DNA of 64,000 nt from an uncultured Planctomycetota bacterium. GTDB taxonomy: Bacteria; Planctomycetota; Brocadiia; CAIUPP01. Shown here in pieces: positions 31,173-38,634 of this stretch (position 1 is its first letter; each line of letters starts with the position of its first letter). The stretch is taken from assembly GCA_903901045.1 (NCBI GenBank), contig CAIUPP010000088.1, forward strand, positions 39,488 to 103,487. The letters run 5' to 3'. The notes under the pieces were generated by a model. That model made no database searches, had not been told where the DNA came from, and saw nothing but the letters and a program-made list of their open reading frames with translations. A program made the position numbers and the translations under genes.

Positions 31173-32428
31173 GCCGCGGCACCGGGTACCTCGATTTCTC
31201 TCCCGCCCCCCGCCGCGCCGCCGACGGCTCTCCCATCTACACCGTCACCGAGCTCACCCGCGAAATCCGCAACGCGCTCGAACGCCACATCGGCACGGCA
31301 TGGGTCACCGGCGAAATCGCCAACTTGCGCCAGCCGGCCTCGGGGCATTGCTACTTCACCATCAAGGATGAGTCCTCGCAGTTGAGCGCGGTGATGTGGC
31401 GCACCATGGCCGAGGTGCTCCCCTTCGAGATCAAAGACGGCATCTCCGTCATCGTGCATGGCGAAATCAGCGTCTACGAGCCGCGCGGACAGTACCAGAT
31501 GGTCGTGCGGCGACTCGAGCCGCTGGGCGTCGGCCCGCTGCAACTGGCCTTCCTGCAACTGCGCGACCGCCTGGCGAAAGAGGGGCTGTTCGACCCGGAT
31601 CGCAAGCGCTCCCTGCCTGCTCTTCCGCAACTGATCGCCATCGTCACCTCCCCCACCGGCGCGGCGATTCAGGACATGATCAAGACGATTCAGACCCGCT
31701 ACCCCCCCGCGCGCATCCTCCTCTGCCCCGCGCGCGTGCAGGGCGCCGAGGCCGCCGCGGAGATCGCCGAGGCCATCCGCATGGTCAACCGGCACGGACA
31801 GGCCGACGTGCTGATCGTCGGGCGCGGCGGCGGCAGCCTGGAGGACCTCTGGGCCTTCAACGAAGAGGTGGTCGCGCGCGCCATCGCCGCGTCGAAAATC
31901 CCCGTCGTCTCCGCCGTCGGGCATGAGACGGATGTCACCATCTCCGATTTCGTCGCCGACGTCCGCGCCCTCACCCCCACCGACGCCGGCAACCTCGTGG
32001 TTCCCGAAATGCGCCAGCTTCTCCTCGACCTCTCCAGCTCCCGCGCGCGGCTGGCAGGCTCCCTCACCGGGATGCTCCAGACCACGCGCCAGCGGCTCGA
32101 CGGCCTCGCGCGCCACTTCCATCCGCGCCACGCCACGGAGATGATCCGCCGCCAGGAGCAGCGCATGGATGACCTCTGCCAGCAACTCCTGCGCAACTCC
32201 CGGCACCTGCTGGACCTCCAGAAGCATCGCCTCCAGGGGGCCTCCGGACGCCTCGAATCCCTCAGCCCGCTCCGGGTGCTCGCGCGCGGGTACAGCGTCA
32301 CGCTCGAAAAGAACGGAAAAGTGCTGAAAGAGGCCTCCCGGCTCAAGCCGGGCGACCGCGTCCGCACCCGCTTGTGGCGCGGATCGTTTGATTCCACCGT
32401 CGAAACCGTGCAAGATACGCAGGACTGA
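31169..32428 (+). CDS. xseA: Exodeoxyribonuclease VII large subunit
   Basis: A 419-aa catalytic subunit of the ssDNA exonuclease. The OB-fold (residues about 20-120, with WVTGEIANLRQPASGHCYFTIKD) is followed by the catalytic domain (IAIVTSPTGAAIQDMIKT, RGGGSLEDLWAFNEE, SAVGHETDVTISDFVADVRA), a coiled coil and the C-terminal LARGYSVTL segment. All conserved blocks are intact. The small subunit follows 20 bp downstream. Confidence 0.97.
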   Translation: MSRGTGYLDFSPAPRRAADGSPIYTVTELTREIRNALERHIGTAWVTGEIANLRQPASGHCYFTIKDESSQLSAVMWRTMAEVLPFEIKDGISVIVHGEISVYEPRGQYQMVVRRLEPLGVGPLQLAFLQLRDRLAKEGLFDPDRKRSLPALPQLIAIVTSPTGAAIQDMIKTIQTRYPPARILLCPARVQGAEAAAEIAEAIRMVNRHGQADVLIVGRGGGSLEDLWAFNEEVVARAIAASKIPVVSAVGHETDVTISDFVADVRALTPTDAGNLVVPEMRQLLLDLSSSRARLAGSLTGMLQTTRQRLDGLARHFHPRHATEMIRRQEQRMDDLCQQLLRNSRHLLDLQKHRLQGASGRLESLSPLRVLARGYSVTLEKNGKVLKEASRLKPGDRVRTRLWRGSFDSTVETVQDTQD

Positions 32429-32448
32429 AGACCCCGAAGGGAGAACCC

Positions 32449-32718
32449 ATGGCACGAAGCGCCGGAAAAGCAAAGTTCGAAGAGTCCCTCGCGCGGCTGG
32501 AGCAGATGCTGGAGGAGCTTGAGAGCGGGCGCTTGACCCTCGACGAGTCACTTGCTAGATATGAGGAAGGGGTCAAGGCGCTCAAGAAATGCTACGAAGT
32601 GCTTCGGGACGCGGAGAAACGCGTCGAGCTCTTGATCAAGACCGAGGATGACCAGTTGGACACGGCGCCGTTCGAGCCCGAGCCCTCCTCCGAGCAGGAA
32701 ACCGCCGATGGGAAGTAA
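32449..32718 (+). CDS. xseB: Exodeoxyribonuclease VII small subunit
   Basis: An 89-aa helical protein with the family core KFEESLARLEQMLEELESG and LTLDESLARYEEGVKALKKC (residues about 8-48) and an acidic tail. It binds the XseA coiled coil. GAAGGGAG precedes the ATG. Its 3' end overlaps the start of nadK by 11 bp. Confidence 0.95.
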   Translation: MARSAGKAKFEESLARLEQMLEELESGRLTLDESLARYEEGVKALKKCYEVLRDAEKRVELLIKTEDDQLDTAPFEPEPSSEQETADGK

Positions 32719-33577
32719 GCGAGCCAAGACAGCCGGGATGAAGCCCCAGGTGCTCATCCTGGCGAATTTCGCAAAGCATGGCGTGGCCGACGCCGCCGCC
32801 CTGATCGAGGCGCGCCTCTCCGACCGCTATCGCCTCGCGCGGCGCGACCTCTCCGAGCGCATCGAGAACGAGACCGTACGCGCCGCCTTCGGCATCGTCC
32901 TCGGCGGCGACGGCGCAATCCTCGCCGCCGCCCGGCGCGTCTCGAAAGCGGGCGTCCCGCTGCTGGGAGTGAACCTCGGCAAGCTCGGATTCCTCGCGGA
33001 GATCGGCCCGGCGGAGCTCGATGCAACGCTGGAGAAGCTGCTCCGCCATCTCCCCAGGCCGACCGAATACATGATGCTGCACGCCGAGGTGCGCCGCGCC
33101 GGACGCCTCATCCGCGGCTGCGCCGCCCTGAACGACGTGGTCATCTCGCGCGACTCCTTTTCGCGCGTCATCGGCATGCGCCTGTTCATCGACGGCGAGC
33201 ATGTGAACACCTTCATCGCCGACGGCCTCATCGTCTCCACCCCCATCGGCTCCACGGCGCACAGCCTCGCCGCCGGCGGGCCGATCCTGGCCCCCCATGC
33301 CAACTCCCTCGTGCTCACCTCGCTCTGCCCGCACACGCTGAGCAACCGCCCGCTGGTGATCGAGGACACCTCCATCGTGGAAGTCGAAGTCACCTCCGAT
33401 GCCGCCACGTTCGCCATGACCGCCGACGGGCAGGTGCTCGTCCCGCTGGCCAACGGCGACCGCGTGAAGTTCCGCCGCAACGACTGGCCCGTGCGCCTGT
33501 TGAAAGTCTCCGGACGCAGTTTCTTCCAGACCCTGCGCACCAAACTAGCCTGGGAAGGATCGCCCAAACATGCCTAA
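32708..33577 (+). CDS. nadK: NAD kinase
   Basis: Phosphorylates NAD to NADP. The 289-aa protein has the GGDG motif (VLGGDGAILAAAR, residues about 59-71), GVNLGKLGFLAE, NDVVISR and TPIGSTAHSLAAGGPI. All are conserved in PpnK proteins. ATG 32708 is used because AGGAAA lies upstream and it overlaps xseB; ATG 32738 (MKPQVLIL) is the alternative. The 3' end overlaps the ferredoxin gene by 8 bp. Confidence 0.95.
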   Translation: MGSKRAKTAGMKPQVLILANFAKHGVADAAALIEARLSDRYRLARRDLSERIENETVRAAFGIVLGGDGAILAAARRVSKAGVPLLGVNLGKLGFLAEIGPAELDATLEKLLRHLPRPTEYMMLHAEVRRAGRLIRGCAALNDVVISRDSFSRVIGMRLFIDGEHVNTFIADGLIVSTPIGSTAHSLAAGGPILAPHANSLVLTSLCPHTLSNRPLVIEDTSIVEVEVTSDAATFAMTADGQVLVPLANGDRVKFRRNDWPVRLLKVSGRSFFQTLRTKLAWEGSPKHA

Positions 33578-33773
33578 GATCCGCGTGCTCGAAAAGTACT
33601 GCAAAGGCTGCGGCCTCTGCGTTCCCGCCTGCCCCAAAAAAATCCTCTACCTCCCCGAGGAAGTCGACCGCCGCGGCGTGCACGTCGTCAAAGTCCACGC
33701 CGAAATCCCCTGCACCGCCTGCCTCAACTGCACCACCATGTGCCCCGACGCGGCGCTGGAGGTGGATGAGTGA
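33570..33773 (+). CDS. 2x[4Fe-4S] ferredoxin, KorD/OorD-type
   Basis: A 67-aa protein with two complete cluster motifs, CKGCGLCVPACP and CTACLNCTTMCP. Its N-terminus (MPKIRVLEKYCKGCGLC) resembles the delta subunit of 2-oxoglutarate:ferredoxin oxidoreductase. In many anaerobes this gene is followed by the alpha, beta and gamma subunits; here only non-coding repeats follow. It is either an orphan or works with subunits encoded elsewhere. The start overlaps nadK by 8 bp. Confidence 0.88.
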   Translation: MPKIRVLEKYCKGCGLCVPACPKKILYLPEEVDRRGVHVVKVHAEIPCTACLNCTTMCPDAALEVDE

Positions 33774-33797
33774 GGTTCCCCACCACGGTGGGGAGAG

Positions 33798-33846
33798 AGT
33801 GCGGAGTGCAGAGTGCAGATTGCAGAGCGCAGAATGCAGAATGTCG
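33798..33846. repeat. Degenerate heptanucleotide tandem repeat
   Basis: Seven 7-mers in a row: AGTGCGG, AGTGCAG, AGTGCAG, ATTGCAG, AGCGCAG, AATGCAG, AATGTCG. It is the clearest of the short-period repeats in the window, placed directly after the ferredoxin gene. Confidence 0.75.
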
Positions 33847-33894
33847 TGCGCGGTACGCCGCGCACTCAGGGTGGAGCGCGCTGTCCCAGCGCGC
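33846..33894. other. Two GC-rich hairpins after the lptD-ferredoxin operon
   Basis: The first is GTGCGCGG-TACG-CCGCGCAC (33846-33865). The second is GCGCGCTG-TCC-CAGCGCGC (33876-33894). Both have 8-bp perfect arms but no T-run, so they may be transcript-end hairpins or repeats rather than intrinsic terminators. Confidence 0.5.
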
Positions 33895-33981
33895 TTGGCG
33901 AGCTATTCTCTTGTGAAGGCGAACGGCCCCTACGACACACACGCGGGCAAACAGTGACCGTCATGTATTCGTGAGCCTATC

Positions 33982-34656
33982 ATGCTAATCCTTCTTCACA
34001 CTGCGCCGTTGCCCGCCCTCATTGTCACAATCTCCGTCCTCGGCGCGGCGTTCGCCTGCGGCTTCTGGCCCCGTCGCGCTGAGCGGAAACGGCTGAATTC
34101 TATTGAGAAGTGGGCGCTCGAAAACGGACTCCATTTTACGAAGGATGGCCCTCAGCACCTGGTCATTCCCTGTCCCAGCGTCTTCTTCACCGACGGCGAC
34201 ATGTATGTTTACAACTTGACGCAGGGAGAATGGCACGGGCGCGAGTTCATGGGATTCGATTATTCCTGTCGCGTGGGTAAGGTGGGCTGTAGCCTGTCGG
34301 CCGTCGTGATTGGAAGCGACCGCCCTCTCAAGCATCTGTTCATCCGTCCCGAGGGAATCGCCGACCGCGTGTGGAAACCGTACGAGTCCGAGGAGCTCAA
34401 CTTCGAGTCGGCGCAGTTCAACAACGCGTTCTACGTGAGCGCGAACGACCGGAAGTGGGCGTACGATGTCATCCATCCCCGCATGATGGAGTTTCTCCTG
34501 TCCCAGCCGCGCTTCATGATCGCATTCGGCCCGAAGCACGTCATCGTCTTTCACGAGCGGATTTTCACCGTCCCCGAGTTCCAGCAGGCCGCTGAGCTTG
34601 CCAGCGGCATACTCGACCGGCTCCCGGAATACATCGGGGAGGAGAGCAAGGTGTAA
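33982..34656 (+). CDS. Hypothetical membrane-anchored protein
   Basis: A 224-aa protein with one N-terminal hydrophobic segment (residues about 8-29, PALIVTISVLGAAFACGFW) and a soluble domain. The domain has HLFIRPEG, the motif FNNAFYVSANDRKWAYDVIHP and a final GILDRLPEYIG helix. This layout occurs in uncharacterised bacterial proteins I recognise by pattern but cannot name. No convincing ribosome-binding site is seen (GTGAGCCTATC before the ATG). Confidence 0.6.
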   Translation: MLILLHTAPLPALIVTISVLGAAFACGFWPRRAERKRLNSIEKWALENGLHFTKDGPQHLVIPCPSVFFTDGDMYVYNLTQGEWHGREFMGFDYSCRVGKVGCSLSAVVIGSDRPLKHLFIRPEGIADRVWKPYESEELNFESAQFNNAFYVSANDRKWAYDVIHPRMMEFLLSQPRFMIAFGPKHVIVFHERIFTVPEFQQAAELASGILDRLPEYIGEESKV

Positions 34657-34702
34657 GAAGTTACTGGTTTCTATGGATCTTTTTGCAGCAGGGCACACTC
34701 GA

Positions 34703-35302
34703 ATGAGCAAATCCATCCTGGTGATCATCGGAAGTCCGAAGAAGGAGGGCAACACCGCCGCGCTGGTGGAATGGTTCGCCGGGGCCGCGAGGGCGGGCGG
34801 GGCGGAGGTCGAGGTAATCAACGCGACAAAGCTCGAAACCAAGGTGAACGGCTGCCAGTCCTGCCGGGCATGCCAGAAACGCGCCGAGTACGGTTGCGTC
34901 TTCAACGACGGCGTGAAGCTGGCGCTTGATAAGATGATGGGCGCGGATGCCATCGTGATGGCGACGCCGCTTTATTTCTTTTCGGCCAGCGCGCAGATAA
35001 AGCACGTCTTCGACCGGATGTTCTCGCTTTACAAGTGGGACAACGCGACAAACACGATGAAGACGTGCCTCAAGGGCAAGATATTCGCGGTGATCGCAAG
35101 CGCCTACGAGGCCCAGGGGTTCGACGCGCTGGAACAGCCGTTCAAGATGACAGCCGAATATACCGGAATGAAGTACCTGTCGCTTCTGGTGCCCGACGCG
35201 GGTGTTTCCGGAGAGGTCAGGAAGAAACCGGGCGTCCGCGAAAAGGCGGAGGCATTCGGGAAGAGAATGGCCGCCATTGTGGCCGCCCCGCCCCCGCCAT
35301 AG
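34703..35302 (+). CDS. Flavodoxin-fold NAD(P)H-dependent oxidoreductase
   Basis: A 199-aa protein with the FMN phosphate loop GSPKKEGNTAALVEWF (residues about 10-25) and ATPLYFFSASAQIKHVFDR. Between them lies a Cys-rich loop GCQSCRACQKRAEYGC, as in iron-sulfur flavoproteins of the Isf/NADPH-dependent FMN reductase family. Electron-transfer partners are unknown. ATG 34703 is used; the frame is open further upstream but overlaps the previous gene. Confidence 0.85.
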   Translation: MSKSILVIIGSPKKEGNTAALVEWFAGAARAGGAEVEVINATKLETKVNGCQSCRACQKRAEYGCVFNDGVKLALDKMMGADAIVMATPLYFFSASAQIKHVFDRMFSLYKWDNATNTMKTCLKGKIFAVIASAYEAQGFDALEQPFKMTAEYTGMKYLSLLVPDAGVSGEVRKKPGVREKAEAFGKRMAAIVAAPPPP

Positions 35303-35344
35303 CGCGTCGCATCGGCAGGTGGGGAAAGCCACCTACCGTTTGCC

Positions 35345-36190
35345 TCACCCCCGCCGCGACGCCACGATGCAGGCAGTCTCGGCGTCGGTGCGGACGCCCG
35401 CGAAACCGAGCTTCACAAGCCGCCGTGAGACGCTGGCATTCAGGTCCACCCGCCGCCCCTTGCTCCCCGGCGCCCCGGTGTAGTGGAGCAGCTTTCCGCC
35501 GGGTTTCAGAATCCGCAGCACCTGCGCGTAGAATGCGTCGGAATACAGTTCGCCGGCCACGGCAAGGGTGGGCGGGTCATGGTTGACGATGTCGTAGGTC
35601 GCGTCGCCAAGGCCGGGGAGGAGTTCCGCCGCGTCGCCATGAATCAGCCGAATCTTCGGGTTCTCGAAAAGCGGCTGCGACCAGGGGTTCAGCCGCGCCA
35701 TGGCGATGACATTCTCATCCTTCTCAATGACCGTCACCGACTGCGCGGTGGACGCGGCAAGGAGGGCGGTATATCCCAGCCCCATGCAAGTGTCCAGCGC
35801 CGCGCCGCGCACGGGGGAGAGCAGCCGCAGTTTCGCCTCGGCATCCTTCCGGGGAGTCGTCCCCGCGATTCGATGCATCAGGATGCCGCTGATCTCCAGC
35901 GCCGGCCAGTCCTTCGTCGGCCGCAGCTTGTACGTCCGGCGGGTCGCCTCGGAGTACCGGATCAGCTTCTCGATCTCCCCCGCCGATACGGCGAAGACGG
36001 CATCCTCCGACTTCGCGATCTTGCGCAGGTCCTCCAGGGATATGCTGACCGCGCCCGCGAGCGACACGCCCCCCTCGCTCAGCGAGACCTCCGCCTCGCT
36101 CCTGCCGAGGTCCAGCGAGACCCGCGCCCGGCTCCCCTGCTGAAACTGCTTCAGCATATCAGACGCTTGAATGCATGAGAGTAGAATCAT
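35345..36190 (-). CDS. SAM-dependent methyltransferase, COG2521-like
   Basis: A 281-aa class I methyltransferase. The SAM-binding motif is ALDTCMGLGYTALLAA (residues about 135-150), followed by VTVIEKDENVIAMARLNPWS, then VNHDPPTL as the catalytic-type motif IV, then LKPGGKLLHYTGAPG. The DTCxGLGYTA form is characteristic of COG2521, a family best known from archaea. The N-terminal 90 residues form a separate domain. The substrate is unknown. GAGG lies 5 nt before the ATG at 36190. It is transcribed divergently from the VOC gene. Confidence 0.75.
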   Translation of the reverse strand: MILLSCIQASDMLKQFQQGSRARVSLDLGRSEAEVSLSEGGVSLAGAVSISLEDLRKIAKSEDAVFAVSAGEIEKLIRYSEATRRTYKLRPTKDWPALEISGILMHRIAGTTPRKDAEAKLRLLSPVRGAALDTCMGLGYTALLAASTAQSVTVIEKDENVIAMARLNPWSQPLFENPKIRLIHGDAAELLPGLGDATYDIVNHDPPTLAVAGELYSDAFYAQVLRILKPGGKLLHYTGAPGSKGRRVDLNASVSRRLVKLGFAGVRTDAETACIVASRRG

Positions 36191-36238
36191 GACGCCTCTT
36201 CCCTGCCCGGCTGTTCCCCGGATGATGCAACTCGCCGA

Positions 36239-36268
36239 ATCATACCATCTTTGGACCGGGCATGTCCG
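36239..36268 (-). promoter_or_regulatory. Possible promoter for the methyltransferase gene
   Basis: Minus strand: CGGACA (36268-36263), 18-nt spacer, TATGAT (36244-36239) preceded by TGG (extended -10). Predicted start near 36232, 42 nt before the ATG. Confidence 0.45.
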
Positions 36269-36288
36269 TGATGCACGACGCCGCGCCG

Positions 36289-36317
36289 TTGACAAACAAA
36301 TCATCGGCGACAATAAT
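36289..36317 (+). promoter_or_regulatory. sigma70-type promoter for the VOC gene
   Basis: TTGACA (36289-36294), 17-nt spacer, AATAAT (36312-36317). Perfect -35, one mismatch in the -10, optimal spacing. Leader of about 63 nt before the ATG at 36387. Confidence 0.75.
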
Positions 36318-36386
36318 GGCAACCGTCGTGGCCCATTGTTCTCAGCCCTTCGGATAATTGCTTCAGCCAGGAAAGGCGCTCCCATC

Positions 36387-36803
36387 ATGCCCGCAAAGAA
36401 TGCAACTCGCATCATCAACGGCTTCCACCACGTCGCGATCCGGGTCAAGGACTTCGATGCCACGGTGCGGTTCTACAAGGAAGGTCTCGGGCTGAAAGAG
36501 CGGCTTGCCTGGGGCGAGGGGGATGGGCGCGCCATTATGCTCGACGCGGGCAACGAGAACTGCGTGGAAATCTTCGCGGGCGCGAAGAGCGCTCCAGCGG
36601 AGGGGAGCATCGTCCACTTCGCGCTGTGCGCCGCCGACTGCGACGCCGCGCTCAAGCGCGCAAAGGCCGCTGGCGCGACGGTCACCGCAGAGCCGAAGAC
36701 CGTCGCCATCCCGGCCACCACCGGCCCGCACTCCGTGCGCATCGCCTTCGTCCGCACCCCCGGCGGCGAGATCGTCGAGTTCTTCCAGGACATGCCCGGC
36801 TAG
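36387..36803 (+). CDS. VOC/glyoxalase-family protein
   Basis: A 138-aa two-module VOC fold: GFHHVAIRVKDFDATVRFYKEGLGL (module 1, with the metal-ligand position His) and IVHFALCAADCDAALKRAKAAGA (module 2, His), ending RTPGGEIVEFFQDMPG with the Glu ligand. Metal ligands look intact, so a glyoxalase, epimerase or dioxygenase-like activity is possible. The substrate cannot be inferred. The frame is open upstream to 36171, but that part is antisense to the methyltransferase leader. Confidence 0.85.
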   Translation: MPAKNATRIINGFHHVAIRVKDFDATVRFYKEGLGLKERLAWGEGDGRAIMLDAGNENCVEIFAGAKSAPAEGSIVHFALCAADCDAALKRAKAAGATVTAEPKTVAIPATTGPHSVRIAFVRTPGGEIVEFFQDMPG

Positions 36804-36967
36804 GCAGCGCAACAACGGCAGGAACCGCCGATGAACGCGGATGGACGCGGATACGGAAGCAGGCCCTGAACGGGTCGAGAAGAGTCCCCTTGTAGTCTCC
36901 ATCGGCGTCCATTTGCGTTCATCGGCGGTTTCCCACCCGCCGCCGTTCCCGGCTTCCCCCCACCGCT

Positions 36968-36995
36968 TTGCTTTTTCTGCGCCGTCCTATAGAAT
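36968..36995 (+). promoter_or_regulatory. Possible promoter for yifB
   Basis: TTGCTT (36968-36973), 16-nt spacer, TAGAAT (36990-36995). Predicted start near 37002, 26 nt before the ATG. Confidence 0.5.
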
Positions 36996-37027
36996 GCCCT
37001 TACTTGATCCACGGGACAGGAGGCGGC

Positions 37028-38563
37028 ATGCTCGCGAAGGTCATCAGCACGGGGACGTTCGGCATCGAGGCGTATCCGGTCGAGGTGGAGGTCAACGTCT
37101 CCAAGGTGGACTTCACCGGCACTGCGCTGGTCGGCCTGCCCGACGCCGCCGTCAAAGAGAGCCTGGAGCGCGTCCGAGCCGCCGTCACCAACAGCGGCTA
37201 CCATTTCCGCACGCACCGCATGACCATCAACCTCGCTCCCGCCGATATGCGCAAGGAAGGCCCTTCCTTCGACCTTCCCATCGCCGTGGCGATCCTCACC
37301 GCCTCCGAGCAAATCGTGGCCCCCAAGCTGGAGGAGTACGCCCTCACCGGCGAACTCGCGCTGGATGGCCGCCTGCGCCGCGTGAACGGCGCGCTCTCCA
37401 TGGCGCTGCGATGCCGCCAGGAGGGGCGACGCGGCATCATCCTCCCCGAGGAAAACGCCGAGGAGGCCGGCGTGGTCGAAGGGATCGAAGTCATTCCCCT
37501 GCGCACGCTCACCGAAGTCGTCGGCTTCCTCACCGACCACGTGGTGATGGAATCCTACCGGGTGGACCTCGCGCAGGCGCTGGGCGCCAGTTCACATTAC
37601 GAGGTGGACTTCAGCGAGGTGAAGGGGCAAGAGCACATCAAGCGCGCGCTCACCGTCGCCGCGGCGGGGGGACATAACGTCCTGATGATCGGCCCTCCCG
37701 GCGCGGGGAAATCCATGCTCGCGCAGCGCCTCCCCACCATCCTCCCCCCCATGACGATTGAGGAGGCGCTGGAAACGACGAAGGTCTACTCCGTGGATGG
37801 CCTCATGCGCGCGGGCCAGTCGCTCATCGCCACGCGCCCCTTCCGCGCGCCCCACCACACCGTCAGCGAAATCGGCCTGGCCGGCGGCGGCGCGGTGCCG
37901 AAGCCGGGCGAGGTGAGCCTGTCGCACCATGGTGTGCTCTTCCTGGACGAACTGCCGCAATTCGAACGGCGAACGCTGGAAGTGCTGCGCCAGCCGATGG
38001 AGGACGGGCACGTCACCATCAGCCGCGCACGCATGACCGTCACTTACCCCTCGCAATTCATGTTGATAGCCGCGCTGAATCCATGCCCCTGCGGCTACCT
38101 GACCGACCCAAAGAAGGAGTGCCATTGCAGCCCGCGGCAGGTGCAGGCGTACATGGGGCGGATCAGCGGGCCGCTGCTGGACCGCATCGACATTCAGGTG
38201 GAAGTGCCCGCCGTGAACTACCGCGACCTGCGCAACCCCGCCGAGGGTGAGCCCTCCTCCATCATCCGCGAGCGCGTCACCCGCGCCCGCGACCTCCAAC
38301 GCGCGCGGTTCAAAGATACGAAGACCTTCTGCAACGCCCGGATGAACAACCGCTTGCTCAAGAAGCACTGCAAAATCGACGGCCCCGCCGAGACCGTCCT
38401 TTCCAGCGCTATGCAAAGCTTCTCACTCTCGGCGCGGGCGTACACCAAGATACTCAAGCTCTCGCGGACGATTGCTGATTTGGATGGCGCGGAGGAGATA
38501 AGAACTGAGCATGTAACCGAGGCTATCCAGTACAGGAGTTTGGATAGGAATTTGTGGGCGTGA
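37028..38563 (+). CDS. yifB: YifB/ComM-family Mg-chelatase-like AAA+ ATPase (hybrid 3' end)
   Basis: A 511-aa protein. The N-terminal ChlI-type domain starts MLAKVISTGTFGIEAYPVEV. Walker A GPPGAGKS lies near residues 222-229, with a VLFLDELPQF Walker B-type segment and a zinc-type CPCGYLTDPKKECHC loop. The C-terminal helical domain ends QYRSLDRNLWA. In species with natural transformation ComM is a branch-migration helicase. AGGAGGCGGC precedes the ATG. Codon use changes sharply to AT-rich forms (ATA, AGA, GTA) in the last 50 codons. A second, decayed GC-rich copy of the same 3' end lies at 39449-39619, so the present tail seems to have been delivered by an inserted element. Confidence 0.95.
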   Translation: MLAKVISTGTFGIEAYPVEVEVNVSKVDFTGTALVGLPDAAVKESLERVRAAVTNSGYHFRTHRMTINLAPADMRKEGPSFDLPIAVAILTASEQIVAPKLEEYALTGELALDGRLRRVNGALSMALRCRQEGRRGIILPEENAEEAGVVEGIEVIPLRTLTEVVGFLTDHVVMESYRVDLAQALGASSHYEVDFSEVKGQEHIKRALTVAAAGGHNVLMIGPPGAGKSMLAQRLPTILPPMTIEEALETTKVYSVDGLMRAGQSLIATRPFRAPHHTVSEIGLAGGGAVPKPGEVSLSHHGVLFLDELPQFERRTLEVLRQPMEDGHVTISRARMTVTYPSQFMLIAALNPCPCGYLTDPKKECHCSPRQVQAYMGRISGPLLDRIDIQVEVPAVNYRDLRNPAEGEPSSIIRERVTRARDLQRARFKDTKTFCNARMNNRLLKKHCKIDGPAETVLSSAMQSFSLSARAYTKILKLSRTIADLDGAEEIRTEHVTEAIQYRSLDRNLWA

Positions 38564-38564
38564 T

Positions 38565-38619
38565 TGTCGAAGGAATCGAGTCATTCGATTGAATCGACTC
38601 ATTCGACTCCTTCTCGACA
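38565..38619. other. Long imperfect hairpin after the yifB stop
   Basis: Outer arms TGTCGA/TCGACA, then AGGAxTCGA and ATTCGATT blocks, pair around the centre at about 38591 with a 2-nt bulge and a few mismatches. Internal near-direct repeats TCGAGTCATTCGA and TCGACTCATTCGA are present. There is no T-run. It lies between yifB and the four-helix-bundle gene and is probably part of the inserted element. Confidence 0.65.
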
Positions 38620-38634
38620 GAAAGTAGGCGAGCC

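Noticed and set aside
33798-33846. Heptamer repeat considered as an origin-type iteron set or DnaA boxes
   Set aside because: The units are degenerate and do not match a DnaA-box consensus; no dnaA or replication gene is near.
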